Source of the DNA: Haematobia irritans
Lineage: Eukaryota > Arthropoda > Insecta > Diptera > Muscidae
DNA length: 64,000 bases
Assembly (NCBI RefSeq): GCF_050003625.1
Contig: NC_134398.1
Coordinates: 79,082,003 to 79,146,002, forward strand
Direction of reading: 5' to 3'
Position 1 is the first letter of the stretch; the number at the start of each line of letters is the position of its first letter. Shown piece after piece: positions 45,558-58,487 of the stretch. The notes below the pieces were generated by a model that saw only the letters and a program-made list of their open reading frames with translations, did no database searches and was not told where the DNA came from. The translations under genes and the position numbers were made by a program.

Positions 45558-46405
45558 CTAAGCAGTGGCGATTTTACAAGGAAAATGTTGGTATTTTGAC
45601 CATTTTTGTCGAAATCAGAAAAACATATATATGGGAGCTATATCTATGTTAAATCTGAACCGATTTCAACCAAATTTGGCACGCATAGCTACAATGCTAA
45701 TTCTACTCCCTGTGCAAAATTGCAACTAAATCGGAGTTAAAAATTGGCCTCTGTGGTCATATGAGTGTATATCGGGCAAAATCTATATATGGGAGCCATG
45801 TCTAAATCTAAACCGATTTCAACCAAATTTGGCACACATGGCTACAATACTAATTCTACTCCCTATGCAAAATTTCAACTAAATCGGAGCAAAAAATTGG
45901 CCTCTGTGGTCATATGAGTGTAAATCGGGCGAAAGCTATATATGGGAGCTATATCTAAATCTGAACCGATTTCAACCAAATTTGGCACGCATAGCTACAA
46001 TGCTAATTCTTCTCCCTGTGCAAAATTTCAACCAAATTGGGGTAAAACTCTGGCTTCTGGGACCGTATTAGTCCATATCGGGCGAAAGATATATATGGGA
46101 GCTATATCTAAATTTCAAAAAAATTTGGCACACTTGACTATATTACTAATTGTTCTTCTTGTGCAAAATTTTAAGCAAATTAGGGTAAAACTCTGGCTTC
46201 TGGGGCCATATAAGTCCATATCGGGCGAAATATATATATGGGAGCTATATCTAAATCTGAACCGATTTCTTCCAAAATCAATAGGGATCTATTCTGAGCC
46301 AAAACACATACTTGTGCCAAATTTGAAGTCGATTGGACTTAAACGGCGCCCTAGACTTTGATTACAAAAATGTGTTCACGGACAGACGGACATGGCTATA
46401 TCGAC
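45558..46405 (-). mobile_element. mini-me-type repeat F (minus strand)
   Basis: Complement of the CGGTTCAGATTTAGATATAG family. GGGAGCTATATCTAAATCTG recurs at about 153-158-bp spacing (45633, 45791, 45944 and beyond). It ends with a short GGACAGACGGACATGGC remnant of the GTCY tract near 46380. The frame at 45942-46361 is a shadow of the repeats. Confidence 0.8.
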
Positions 46406-46540
46406 GGATAACATTCAAAAATTATATTCATTGACTCATTCTCCAAAATACCCCATACAACTCGATCCAGCTATTTTATTTCTGAATGCTTCCATTAAGT
46501 CGTCAGACCATATTGGTCTACATTTAGTTGTACAACAACA

Positions 46541-47863
46541 CCATATAATGCGATATGGTGTCGTAGTCTGGTGGCCGGCACTTCAGCAGCCGACATGTTT
46601 AGATAAAGTTCAGCGTATGGCGTGCTTGTGTATTTCAGGCGCATTCAGTAAGACAGAAACAGATTCCATTAATGTCATGCTGCATCTTAGTTAGTTAGCT
46701 GCGACAACGGCTGTGCGGTTGCGCGAGCTATCGCTGTGGTCGGAAAAAATGTACGGTCACAGTTCTGTCCTGAAAATAATGCCAGATGTGACTAACGTAA
46801 TGGATTACACTCTGGCGAAACCATTTTTGGAAAGAAAGTTTGAAACTCTACTTCCCAACAGTGAGGCGTGGTGTACACAGACCCCGGGGAATAAAAGACA
46901 TATAGATTTCTACACTGATGGCTCCAAATTGGATGGACAAGTGGGTTTCGGAGTATATTCTACAGATCTGGCCTAATCACTGTAGTGTTTTTCAAGTTGA
47001 AATATTAGCAATAAGAGAGGTGACGAATTGGCTGAGAAGTAATGTTCCAAAAAATGTTGGCATTAATATATACTCAGACAGTCAACCTGCAATAAAATCC
47101 TCGGACTCTGTGTTCCTTAACTCGAAAACGGCCATCGACTGCCGCAAATTTCTCAACAAGATGGCTGAGCAGTACAATATTCACCTAATATGGGTGCCTG
47201 GCCATAGGAACATACCGGGGAACATGAAGCAGATGAGTTGGCAAGGCTAGGGACTACCTTACATATTCCAAGGAAACTAGAATCTGTTGGTATGCCCCTG
47301 GCTACCTGCATGCTCATGCTGCGTGAGAAGGCTGTTATGATGGCACATGTTCGATGGGAGAATTGCAAGGGCTATAATGACACGAAGCAAATATGGCCCA
47401 ATTTAAACTTAAACCGCACACTAGATATGCTAGTGTTCTCAAGACGTCAGATATCACTCTTGATATCTGCTATAACGGGTCGCTGCCTGATAGGCGAATT
47501 TGCAAAAACTATTGGTGGAAGTATATGACTACTGTATGAGCTGTCATGATGCGGAGGAAAAGGAATCAATTAAACACCTCTTGTGTGAGTGTCCTGCATT
47601 TTGTGTAAAGCGCAAGCAACTTTTAGGAGCATTTAGCTTCAGATTACTGGCGGATCTGGAAAACGTTAACTTAAGCAGTCTGCTAATGTTTTTGGAACTA
47701 TCTGGTTGGTTCAACAAAGAAAAATAATCAATAAGGTTCAGCGTTTAAAACTAGAAGTGCCCATATGTAATAGGTACTTTTAGTTAATGTGGTATCACAA
47801 TGAACTGAATAGTCTAAGTGAACCTGAATCTTAATCGGGCTGCCACTTTAACCTAACCTAACC
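46541..47863 (+). mobile_element. LOA-like LINE 3' fragment (thumb and RNase H), third copy
   Basis: 5'-truncated. Starts in the RT thumb (MRYGVVVWWPALQQ), runs through RNase H (FYTDGSKLDGQVGFGVYS, YSDSQPAIKS, WVPGHRNIPGN) and the Cys/His tail (CMSCHDAEEKESIKHLLCEC) to the TTTAACCTAACCTAACC tail. Small indels break the frame several times (near 46690, 46970, 47223 and 47515). It is a different subtype from copies 1 and 2 (P for A in GHR context, extra HIP before RKLESVGMP). Confidence 0.88.
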
Positions 47864-48588
47864 ATATGTATACAGACAGTCAACCTGCAATAAAATCCTC
47901 GGACTCTGTGTTCTTTGTTCGACTGCCGCAAATCTCTCAACGAGATGGCTGAGTAGTACAATATTCACCTAATATGGGTGCCTGGCCATAGAAACATACC
48001 GGGGAACACGAAGCAGATGAGTTAGCAAGGCTAGGAACTAACTTTCATATTCCAGGGGAACTACAATCTGTTGGTATGCCTCTGGCTACCTGCAAGCTCT
48101 TACTGCGTGAGAAGGCTGTTATGATGACCAATGTTCGATGGGAGAATTGCAAGGGTTGTAACGACACCAAGCAAATATGGCCCCATTTAAACTTAAACCG
48201 CACACTAGATATGCTAGTGTTCTCAAGACGTCAGATATCACTCCTGATACGAAGTATAATGGCTAATGAGCTGTCATAATGCGGAGGAAAAGGAATGAAT
48301 TAAACACCACTTGTGTGAGCGTCCTGCACTTTGTGTAAGGCGTAAGCGAATATATAGCTTTAGATTACTGGCGGACCTGGAAAACGTTAATTTAAGCAGT
48401 CTGTTAATGTTTTTGGAAAAATCTGGTTTGTTTAACAAAAGAAGATAATAGAGAAGGTTCAGTGGTTAAAACTAGAAGTGTCCATATGTAATAGGTACTT
48501 TTAGTTAATGTGGTATCACAATGGACTGAATAGTCTAAGTGAGCCTGAAACTTAATCGGGCGGCCACTTTAACCTAACCTAACCTAGT
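47864..48588 (+). mobile_element. LOA-like LINE 3' fragment, fourth copy, head-to-tail
   Basis: Begins directly at the CCTAACCTAACC tail of the previous fragment with TATACAGACAGTCAACCTGC (RNase H third block) and runs to its own CCTAACCTAACCTAG tail. It is more decayed, with deletions near 47920 and 48250. Confidence 0.88.
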
Positions 48589-49060
48589 TGTAATTTTTAT
48601 AAATTTGAGTGACCGAACTTGTGTGGTTAGAGGATTTATACTAATATCAAATATTTAACTTCAACCGGATTGTATGAAAATTACGATCTCAAAAGGCTCA
48701 AAAATTTAAATCTTTGGATCGGTTTATATGGGTAGTGACCACTTGTCCAATCGCGCTCATATCTTCAAATCAGATACCAGAGTATACAACTGTTCGCATC
48801 ACCTCGATATGTATAATAAATTCTCGGATTAAATTTAATAAAAAATTCCCCTTATCCATGATGTTCGCAACCTCAACAAGTTAATTGCAAATCAAGGCTT
48901 CACATTTTTAAATGCGATGTTTTATTTAAACGACCACTTATCAATGCAACGATATTAATTATGATTTTAATAATAGTCAATGGGCCAAATTACCCTAATG
49001 GACTGCTAAAGGAATGATACAGGAAATGCTATTGCAAAATCAAACTAGTGGCGGATTTAA
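48589..49060. other. AT-rich spacer, nothing recognised
   Basis: About 470 bp. No gene or repeat signature was seen. Confidence 0.45.
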
Positions 49061-49341
49061 CCCTGCACAGTCATCGTTCGTCAAAATGACGACGCGTAAT
49101 TTCATTTTCGATTTAAAATGCATTTTAGTCGATTGGGAAATCATAAATTTTAGTTATACTAATTGAACTATTTTGTGAATTTTTATTTTATACTAATTAA
49201 ACACAAATTGAATAAGAAAATAAAGTCAATTTTGGTTCTCATTTTTGCTTACGATGTAAATTATAGCGTCTTGAAATAAGCCGTAGTCAAAATGACGAAG
49301 GATGACGTTAGTGTACAAAAAATAAGGATGACTTTCCAGGG
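49061..49341. mobile_element. piggyBac-type MITE
   Basis: 281 bp flanked by TTAA on both sides (49057-49060 and 49342-49345). Ends CCCTGCACAGTCATC and (complement) CCCTGGAAAGTCATC form 15-bp TIRs. A subterminal GTCAAAATGACGA word occurs near each end. TTAA target plus CCCT ends is the piggyBac signature. Non-coding. Confidence 0.88.
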
Positions 49342-50879
49342 TTAATGGAGCAAAGGGCCCCATTAACATTCATTTAATTTCTAATGCCCGGTAATATCGA
49401 ACAGAAATAACGAAAACGCTAATGTCACATACTGGATCCAAGTCGATTTGTTTTAAATATTTCTGAAACTTTCGAATGGATTGTGCATCCCATAAACTTG
49501 TCAATAAGCATTAAAAATTGGTCATCGCGGTTTACACGGCCTTTCTTTATAGGATAGAACTTGTGAAACTCTACAAAAAAAGTCGTATGGGTTCAGTATT
49601 TTGAACATAGATGGACCGTTGTTGACAAGATTTACTAAAACAAAATTGATATACCTACACTAAAAAAAAAATATAGGTTTCATATGTTCCGATATAAACA
49701 AAATGTGCTTCGGGCACAATTTTTAAACACAATATATTTAAGTGCAAAAATGTAATGTTGCTAAACTAGCATTAAATGTTTGGGACACATGGACATGGAC
49801 ATGTTAATATGTTAGAATATATTATGTTTAGGCCAATAATGTTTCATAAAAATAATATGTGTGAATGTAAACATGTATAATAAATTTATATTTATTTCGA
49901 GTAAACATATATATGTTGTGATATGACGAAAGATATCAACATAACACAGCGAGAGAATCAAGCGAGTGCAATTTTTTTTTTAACTGCTTGTGTGTTGTTT
50001 CGGAAAACGGTTTTACATGTTCATTTGTTTTGGCTATGGAATGTTAATAAGACTTCGCTAAAAATTGGATACGCTTAAGTCTAAATATTATTTAATTTGA
50101 ACATTAAATTGCGTATTCGGAGTAAAGAGAATAGACATTCGGAACCAGGAGAATATACATTAAAAAAAAACAACATGTGTTTTTGCCTTGAGAGCAGCAA
50201 TTTAAGTATGTTTTGTTTATCATTTTGGTATTATGCGCACAAGTTTTTTTTTTTTTTGGTTCGTCAAAAGAAATCGGAACGTACGACGAGTAAGTCAAAA
50301 TATTTAGCAAGAGAGGAAATTAACAAAAAAAAAAACAACAGTGGAAAATGTATAAAAATTACAAAGAGATCTTCAGAAAAAATAAGTTTAGTTCCTCTTT
50401 ATTAATAAGTAGTCCAAGATGAGTTGACGTACACTTTCAAAAATAAAAGCGGGCATTAAGTTCGAGTTTTGCCGCTAAAATTATTTTTCATTTTAGCGGC
50501 AAAACTCGATCCAAAGCAACAATTGAAAAAGTTTATTTTCTTTAAAATTAATTAATAAAGAAACGAAAACGTGAAAACATTTCCTTTTTAGAGCGATAAT
50601 GCCACTTAATTCCGGCCCTAAAGGTAAAAATAAAATTAAGTACAAAATTATTCGATAATAACTATTCATATTTATTTGTATTTCAAAATACGAGACATTT
50701 TAAATGTTTAAATGCATAGTGTTAAATGCTAGTAAAAAAAAATAGTTCACGCCTAAATTTATAAATTTATGTGTATATTGTAAAATTATGTATGTTTATA
50801 CTCGACTTCACGTTCTTCTTTTGGTACAGTTTTTGAATTTCTTCGAAAATTTCAAACTTGTATACCAAAACCATTTTTT

Positions 50880-52605
50880 TGTTACAAAATTGTTATTTTT
50901 GCAATTTAAAAAATAATATTTTATCCAAAAGCTCAGTCCATTTCGTTTATATCAAGCACTGTCCTTTTCTGACTGTAAATCTTTAATAACACACATTTCG
51001 AAGTTTCATTGTAAAAATTTAAGTTAATAATATATAAATATAAATACAAAAATAAAAAAAATAAAAATTTGGTGCTCGGTCGGAACAGGGATTGAACCCA
51101 GGACCCTTTGCATGCAAGGCGGACATGCTAACCACTGCTCCACGTGGCCAAAAAATATATGTTTCTGTTGAATAATGGTTTGTTGGCATCGGCTCGTGGC
51201 CGCTGCAAACTATGCTATATAAATGTAACTTATAACGATAATTGTCTATTGGTGACTATAACAGCTACGTAGCCCAGTAGTAATGTGTTGGCTTACAAAA
51301 TGCATGGTTCCCGGTTCGATTCTCCGTCCAGGCGAAAGGTAAAATTTAAAAAATACACGCAGAGAAGAAACATGATTGCCACAATCATATTCGAAGAGCA
51401 AAATAATATGATAGCAGCTATTTTTGCGGCGACCATGTAACATTTTAACCTGCAACCATGTTGGCTCAGTGAACATGGTTCTAAGAAAAATACAATTGTC
51501 CTCATCTAAAATGTTATTATATTGATAAAAAGAATTTTGTTTCCATTAAAAGACAATGGTCACGATCTAAAATGTTATGTTATTCGACAAAAATGTTTTT
51601 CTTCTAGTTAAAAGAACATGGTCACAACCTAAAATGTTTTGATTTTTATGAAAAAACTTTTTTCGTCGTCGAAAAAAGGACGCCACTTGAGAAAAGAAAA
51701 CACAAAATCAACTTTATTTATTTGTTTTTATTTATTTATAAACTAATTCATTGTTTATTTGTATTTATAATGTTGTGCAAGCAAACTTCACATATTTTTA
51801 CACACTCTAGTTTGGTTCAATTTCAACAATAAGTAATCATTCCATATTTACTTCGTGCCCATCAAATGTACAAACGCAGACATCATGTAACTGCAAATAA
51901 AAATAAATTATACCATATATCAAAATGCAGAACAATAACCAGGTATATTTTTTTCAATTACACTTTCCTTTTTTGTATTCACATAAAACCACGTGCCATT
52001 TCTGAATAAATAAATTAACACAAAACACAATAATTCCGTATTCTCCGTCCATTCCAAGAAACAATCAACACACGACTGACGCGCAAAATGAAAATCGTGT
52101 GTATCTGCTCAATGTTTTTATAAAATTCTTGTCGCTGCAAAAAAATTAAAAAATTAAATGGTCACGAAAACAATGTACATGGTCTTTATGGCCATGTAAT
52201 GGTTGTAGACATGTCTATACGTAAACTATAAAAATACTTTTTTCTTTGCAAAAAAGTAAAAAAAATTGAATGGTCAGGTACATGATTTTCCTGACCATAT
52301 AATGGTCTCAAATTCTATCATTTAAATAATAGAACATGTTTGCGGCATTTGAGAACCATTTAAATGCTTATTGCCAACATATATTTTTCTCCGCTCGAAA
52401 ATTATTTTTACAAAGACAAAATACATGGTTTTCGCGACAATTAAATACTCTAAATAAGCATTAAATGGATGCGGCAACCATGTCCAAACATGTTTTTTCT
52501 GTGCGTGTATATAAAATTGAATAATTACTTCAACATTATTTGTATTACAGAGAAAGGTGCCAAGAAAAATTCGTGGAAGTGAAAATTATGTGAGGGAATG
52601 AGCAC
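50880..52605. mobile_element. Twin tRNA-like repeat, copy 3 (inverted), hit by element M
   Basis: Reverse orientation relative to copies 1 and 2. Module B is on the minus strand at 51076-51150 (in complement, CCACGTGGAGCAGTGGTTAG; B box GGGTTCAATCCC). A spacer of about 110 bp follows. Module A is on the plus strand at 51261-51335 (GCTACGTAGCCCAGTAGTAA; B box GGTTCGATTCTCC). M3 interrupts the A-side arm at 51356. The arm resumes at 52508 with TTTGTATTACAGAGAAAGG, matching the complement of the 31-kb copy. Confidence 0.75.
51356..52507. mobile_element. Element M, copy 3
   Basis: 1152 bp, ends CACGCAGAGAAGAAACATG and CTGTGCGTG, TA at 51354-51355 and 52508-52509. Inserted in the twin tRNA-like repeat. 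Confidence 0.87.
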
Positions 52606-52787
52606 AATCTTCTTGGGGAGAAAATTCTTCCAAACATATCATATTTTTGGGCTCAAGATGCTACCAAATATATAATATGATCACATAAAACAAATATAAT
52701 AATGTTTCGGCAATATCCAATAATATATGTGCTTCTTGAAAAATATGTTTGGCACATATGTTAGAGAAACGTTTTTTTGAGGGTGTA

Positions 52788-53237
52788 TGCGTTTTAGATA
52801 AAATATTATAGGGTCATTCAAAGGCAAACCTAATTTTGAACAATAGTTTCGAAATTTTTTCATCATTCGTAACATTTTTTTCTTTTACATAATCTTTTTG
52901 GTTTGTTTCTTACAGAGTACTCAATAAATATTCAATTTAAGCCTCACATTGTCATTTTTTACTGAGTGATATATGAGTTCTTCCCTTCACAAAAATATGT
53001 TTTTTTTTTGAAAATTCTCAAAAGCACACTGATCTTTCTTCCTAAAACCCCCATGTATCCACTAAAGAACTGCAGAAAAAATTTCACTTTTCAAACATAT
53101 ACAGTTTGTCAATAAATTGTTTGCAAAATATAAAAGTTTAAGAAACTAATTAAAAAAAAGTCTTTTCCCATAATTTAATATACTTTTTGCTTGAATTTTT
53201 TTCTGATTTCGTTAAATTCATACGGTCATTGTCCAAT
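52788..53237. other. AT-rich spacer, nothing recognised
   Basis: About 450 bp. No features recognised. Confidence 0.45.
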
Positions 53238-53941
53238 TAGTTTGCCAGATTCAAATCGCGAATTGTCTGGAATTTGGAAAAAGTTGGCAGGATTTGAAAA
53301 CAAAATCTGTATTTCGTAAATCCCAAAATATGGGGAATAAAACTATTTATTAAAATATTTAAATAAATAACAAAAACACAAAAAAACATTTATAGTTCAG
53401 TCTTTTCACAAACATAAATAAAATAAAGTAAATTTAATTAAATTAAAAAAATGAGAACATATTCTTAATTCGATCGTTTCTTACAAACTAAATTTACAGA
53501 AACAGCCAATATAGGTTTATTGCAGTTCTACATATCGCACCTACTAAACAAAAGGGTAGTAACTCTAATTTTTTTATTTTTCAGTGGAGACAAAAACTGT
53601 AGTAAAAAGTATTAACTCTGAAGACAAGAAAAGAGACATAAAGGCATTTTAATTGAAAGAATATTAAAATATGGGAATATTTTACAGTGTGTATTGTTTT
53701 TTAATGAAAAATGTGAAAAAAGTGAAAATTTCTCTCTGGGTGTAATTGCTGGTTAAAAGTAATTAACACTCAAAAATCAACTTATTGAGAATGAAAAAGA
53801 TAAACAACTAAACGTATAGTATTTTCTATTGAAATATTTAAAAAGTATATTTAGCTGGAAATATTATTGAATAGCTTGTAACTGGACATGACATAGAAAA
53901 TCTGGAAATTCCAGCCCATTCCAGTCCATCTGGCAACCCTA
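53238..53941. mobile_element. hAT-type MITE 3
   Basis: 704 bp with ends TAGTTTGCCAGATT and (complement) TAGGGTTGCCAGATGG. The 8-bp flanks TGTCCAAT (53230-53237) and CGTCCAAT (53942-53949) match at 7 of 8. Non-coding. Confidence 0.72.
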
Positions 53942-54189
53942 CGTCCAATACTATCAAAAAGTATTCTATTGCAATGAAATGTGGAAGCATAGGGCAAAAT
54001 AATTCATTAAAATTCTGTTTGACTGCTGTCAATTAATGCTTTGCAAAATCAGATGCCAAAACAAAATCTCGTTAGATTTTCGCACTAAATATTTTTGTTA
54101 TTGCTTTCATTCAAAGGTCGGGAGGGGAAGTATTTAGTTGCAATCATTTCACCATAAGTGCAAGTCGTTCTGAATTACATTGAAAATTA

Positions 54190-54578
54190 AAATGCCGAGC
54201 AAAAAGAGTCAATAATGGTGTAATATAGTTAGAGTATTATAATTATTACATAAGGAAAACTGCAAAAGAACTAGCAGCATTCTTCGCCTTAAAATTAAGA
54301 ACAGTATACAATATCATAAATCGGGCAGAAAAAGAAGGGCGAATTGAATTAAAAGTTTCAAACGGACGACAAAGTAAACTCAAACGGAGGGATGAAAACA
54401 AAATTATTAAATCTGCCTATAATAATCGCAATGCAGCCCTAGAGAACTTGTGAGACACTTGAAAAATGACTGCGGGAAACAGATATCACATGAGACTGTC
54501 CGAAAGGTTCAATTAGAATACAAATACTCCTCTCGATCAGCAAGAAAATTTCGAAACAGGCGGAGTTTTTGGGAGATG
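54190..54578 (+). pseudogene. Tc1-type transposase N-terminal fragment
   Basis: Possible start MPSKK at 54191, then a stop. From 54229: LEYYNYYIRKTAKELAAFFA, LKLRTVYNIINRAEKEGRIE, SNGRQSKLKRRDENKIIKSA; after a 1-nt shift near 54440, 'ELVRHLKNDCGKQISHETVRK' and 'EYKYSSRSARK'. This matches the paired-like, two-helix-turn-helix DNA-binding region of Tc1-type transposases. The catalytic DDE part is absent because element M4 starts at 54581. Confidence 0.72.
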
Positions 54579-55312
54579 TACACGCACAGAAAAACCATGT
54601 TTGGACATGGTTGCCGCATCCATTTAATGTTTATCTAGAGCATGTAATTGTCGCGAAAACCATGTATTTTGTCTTTGTAAAAATAGTTTTCGAGCGGAGA
54701 AAAATGAATGGTGGCAATAAGCATTTGAACGGTTCTCAAATACCGCAAACATGTTCTATCATTTAAATGATAGAATTTGAGACCATTAAATGGTCAGGAA
54801 AATCATGTACCTGACCATTCAATTTTTTTACATTTTTACAGGGAAAAAAGTATTTTTATAGGTTAAGTATAGACATGTCTAGAACCATTACATGGCCATA
54901 AAGACCATTTACATTTTTTTCGTGACCATTTAATTTTTTAACTTTTTTGCAGCGAAAAGAATTTTATAAAAACATTTAGCAGGTACACACGATTTTCATT
55001 TTGCACGTCAGTCGTGTGTTGATTGTTTCTTGGAATGGACGGAGAATACGGATTTACTGTTTTGTGTTAAGTTATTTATTCAGAAATGGCACGTGGTTTT
55101 ATGTGAACACAAAAAAGGAAAGTGTAATTGAAAACAAGTATTGAAGCTTATGTACCCTCCATCATGGATTGCGTAGAAACTTCTTCTAAACACTGCCATC
55201 CACAATCGAATTACTTAAGTTGCGGTAACGCTTTCCGATGGCAAGGTATCTTAAAACCTAACACCATCTTCTAAATTGTATGTAAGTCCATACGTGGTAT
55301 ATATTAAATCAA

Positions 55313-57540
55313 ACAAGTATATACGGCCGTAAGTTCGGCCAGGCCGAATCTTATGTACCCTCCACCATGGATTGCGTAGGAACTTCTACTAAAGGCTGTC
55401 ATCCACAATCGAATTACTTGGGTTGCGATAACACTTGCCGATGGCATGGTATCGTAAAACTTTTTAACACTGTCTTCTAAATTGTAAGTTAGCCCATACG
55501 GGGTATATATTAAACAAAAAAAGGCCGATTAAATACGTATATAATCTAGTTTGACAAAATTTTCTATAGAAATAAAATTTTGACAAAATTTTCTATAGAA
55601 ATGAAACCTTGACAAAATTTTCTATAGAAATAAAATTTTGACAAAATTTTCTATAGAAATAAAAATTTTACAAAATTTTCTATAGAAATAAAAACTTGAC
55701 AAAATTTTCTATAGAAATAAAATGTTGACAAAATTTTCTATGGAAGTAAAATGTTGACAAAATTTTCTATAGCAATACAATTTTGACAAAAATTTCTATA
55801 GAAATAAAATGTTGACAAAATATTGTATAGAAATAAAATTTTGACACAATTTGGTATAGAAATAAAATGTTGACAAAATTTTCTACAGAAATAAATTTTT
55901 TACAAAATTTTCTATAGAAATAAAATTTTGACAAACATTTCTATAGAAATAAACTTTTGACAAAACTTTCTATAGAAATGAAATTGTAACAAAACTTTCT
56001 ATAGTAATAAAATTTGACAAAATTTTCTATGGAAGTAAAGTTTAGGTAGATTACAAAATTTTCTATAGAAATAAAATTTTGACAAAATTTTCTATGGAAA
56101 TAAAATTTTGACAAACATTTCTATAGAAATAAACTTTTGACAAAACTTTCTATAGAAATGAAATTGTAACAAAACTTTCTATAGTAATAAAATTTGACAA
56201 AATTTTCTATGGAAATAAAGTTTAGGTAGATTACAAAATTTTCTATAGAAATAAAATTTTGACAAAATTTTCTATGGAAATAAAATTTTGACAAACATTT
56301 ATATAGAAATAAACTTTTGACAAAACTTTCTATAGAAATGAAATTTTGACAAAACTTTCTATAGTAATAAAATTTGACAAAATTTTCTATGGAAATAAAG
56401 TTTTGGTAGATTATTTTTGGCGATATGGACCAATTTTTGTGTAATAAGTCATCGGCTATATATATCTAAAGACCGATATGGACCAATTTTTACATGGCTG
56501 TTAGAGGCCATATATTGACAAAATGTACCAAATTTCAACCGTATCGGATGACTTTTGCTCCTCCAAGAGGTTCCGGACGTCAAATCTGGGGACGGTTTAT
56601 ATGGGAACTATATATAATTATGGACCGATATGGACCAATTTTTGCATGGTTGTTAGAGACCATATACTAACACCATGTACCAAATTTCAACTGGATCGGA
56701 TGAATTTTGCTCTTCCAAGAGGCTCCGGAGTTCAAATCTGGGGACCGGTTTATATGGGAGCTATATATAATTATGGACCGATATGGACCAATTTTTGCAT
56801 GGTTGTTAGAGACCATATACTAACATCAGGTACCAAATATCAATCGGATCGGATGAATTTTGCCCCTCCAAGAGGCTCCGGAGGTCAAATCTGGGGATCG
56901 GTTTATATGGGGGCTATATATAATTATGGACCGATATGGACCAATGTTTGCATGGTTGTTAGAGACCGTATACTAACATCAGGTACCAAATATCAATCGG
57001 ATCGGATGAATTTTGCCCCTCCAAGAGGCTCCGGAGGTCAAATCTGGGGATCGGTTTATATGGGGGCTATATATAATAATGGACCGATATGGACCAATGT
57101 TTGCATGGTTGTTAGAGACCGTATACTAAGACCACGTACCAAATTTCAAGCGGATCGGATGAATTTTGCTGCTCCGGGAGGCTCCCCAAGCCAAATTTGG
57201 GGATCGGTTTATATGGGGGCTATACGTAAACGTGGTCCGATATGGCCCATTTTCAATACCATCCGACCTACATCAATAACAACTACTTGTGCCAAGTTTC
57301 AAGTCGATAGCTTGTTTCGTTCGGAAGTTAGCGTGATTTCCACAGACGGACGGACAGCCGGACAGACGGACGGACGGACAGACGGACAGACGGACGGACG
57401 GACGGACATGCTTAGATCGACTCAGAATTTCACCACGACCCAGAATATATATACTTTATGGGGTCTTAGAGCAATATTTCGATGTGTTACAAACGGAATG
57501 ACAAAGTTAATATACCCCCATCCTATGGTGGAGGGTATAA
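55313..57540 (+). mobile_element. 153-bp-monomer repeat G, full length, nested in H
   Basis: Order: head AACAAGTATATACGGCCGTA; conserved CTCCACCATGGATTGCGTAG region; 29-bp minisatellite (55553-56410); four to five 153-bp units (CGGTTTATATGG at 56593, 56746, 56899, 57052 and 57205); GACGGACGGACAG array 57345-57413; core CTTAGATCGACTCAGAAT with AATATATATACTTTATGG; end GGTGGAGGGTATAAAA. Because 153 is divisible by 3, a 350-residue frame (56523-57575) stays open; I do not regard it as a gene. Confidence 0.85.
55860..56410 (+). repeat. Higher-order 180-bp repeat of the 29-bp minisatellite
   Basis: The same block (for example CAAAACTTTCTATAGTAATA) recurs exactly 180 bp apart at about 55991, 56171 and 56351, about six 29-bp units per higher-order unit. 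Confidence 0.9.
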
Positions 57541-58487
57541 AAAGATCGATCAAATACGTATATAATTCAGTTTGACAAAGTAGACATAACATTTTGACAA
57601 AATTTTCTACAGAAATAAAATTTTAACAAAATTTTCTATAGAAATAAAATTTTCACAAAATTTTCTATAGAAATAAAAATGTTGACAAAATTTTCTATAG
57701 AAAGAAAATTTTGACAAAAATTTCTACAGAAATAAAATTTTAACAAAATTTTCTGTAGAAATAAACTTTTGACAAAATTTTCTATTGAAATAAAATTTTA
57801 ACAATGATGAAAATTTTATTATGAACCGAATAAAATTTTAACAAAATTTTCTCTAGAAATAAAATTTTGACAAAATTGTCTATAGAAATAAAATTTTGAC
57901 AAATTTTTCTATATAAATAAAATTTTGGTAGATTATTTTTGGCTCTAGTGGCAACCATGATTATGAACCGATATGGACCAATTTTTGTGTGATTGGACCA
58001 ATTTTGGTATGGTTGTTAGCGACCATATACTAACACCACGTTCCTAATTTGAACCGGATCGGATGAATTTTGCTCCTCCAAGAGGCTCCGGAGGTCAAAT
58101 CTGGAGAACGTTTTATATGGGGGCTATATATAATTATGGACCGATACGGACCAATTCTGGCACGGTTGTTAAAGAGCATATACTAACACCATGTTCAAAA
58201 TTACAACCGGATTGGATGAAATTTGCTTCTCTTGGAGACTTCGCAAGCCAAATCTAGGATCGGCTTATATGGGGGCTATATATAATTAAGGACCGATATG
58301 GACCAATTTTTGCATGGTTGTTAGAGACCATATACTAACATCATGTACCAAATTTCAGGCGGATCGGATGAAATTTGCTTCTCTTTGAGGCTCCGCAACC
58401 CAAATCTGGGGATCGGTTTATATGGGCGCTATATATAATTATGGACCGATGTGGACCAATTTTTGCATGGTTGTTAGATACCATATA

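Larger units (their letters stand above)
49658..52785. mobile_element. TA-flanked MITE with CACATATG-rich interior, invaded
   Basis: The left end CACTAAAAAAAAAATATAGG and right end (complement) CACCCTCAAAAAAACG are imperfect inverted repeats, with TA at 49656-49657 and 52786-52787. Own sequence (49658 to about 50870 and about 52605-52785) contains ATATGTT and CACATATG words. A twin tRNA-like repeat with element M3 sits inside. The frame at 50097-50405 has no recognisable domain. Confidence 0.5.

Noticed and set aside
53838..54032. 64-residue minus frame ending in the hAT MITE
   Set aside because: It crosses the right MITE boundary and has no homology I recognise.
55553..56410. 29-bp direct repeats, a length typical of CRISPR
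   Set aside because: Units are contiguous with no spacers, degenerate, and in a eukaryotic transposon context.
56523..57575. 350-residue open frame with a 51-residue repeat (and similar frames at 59868-60827 and 62323-62868)
   Set aside because: It is produced by 153-bp tandem DNA units whose length is divisible by 3. The frame has no start context, crosses the GACGGACGG array, and the unit also exists as non-coding relatives.
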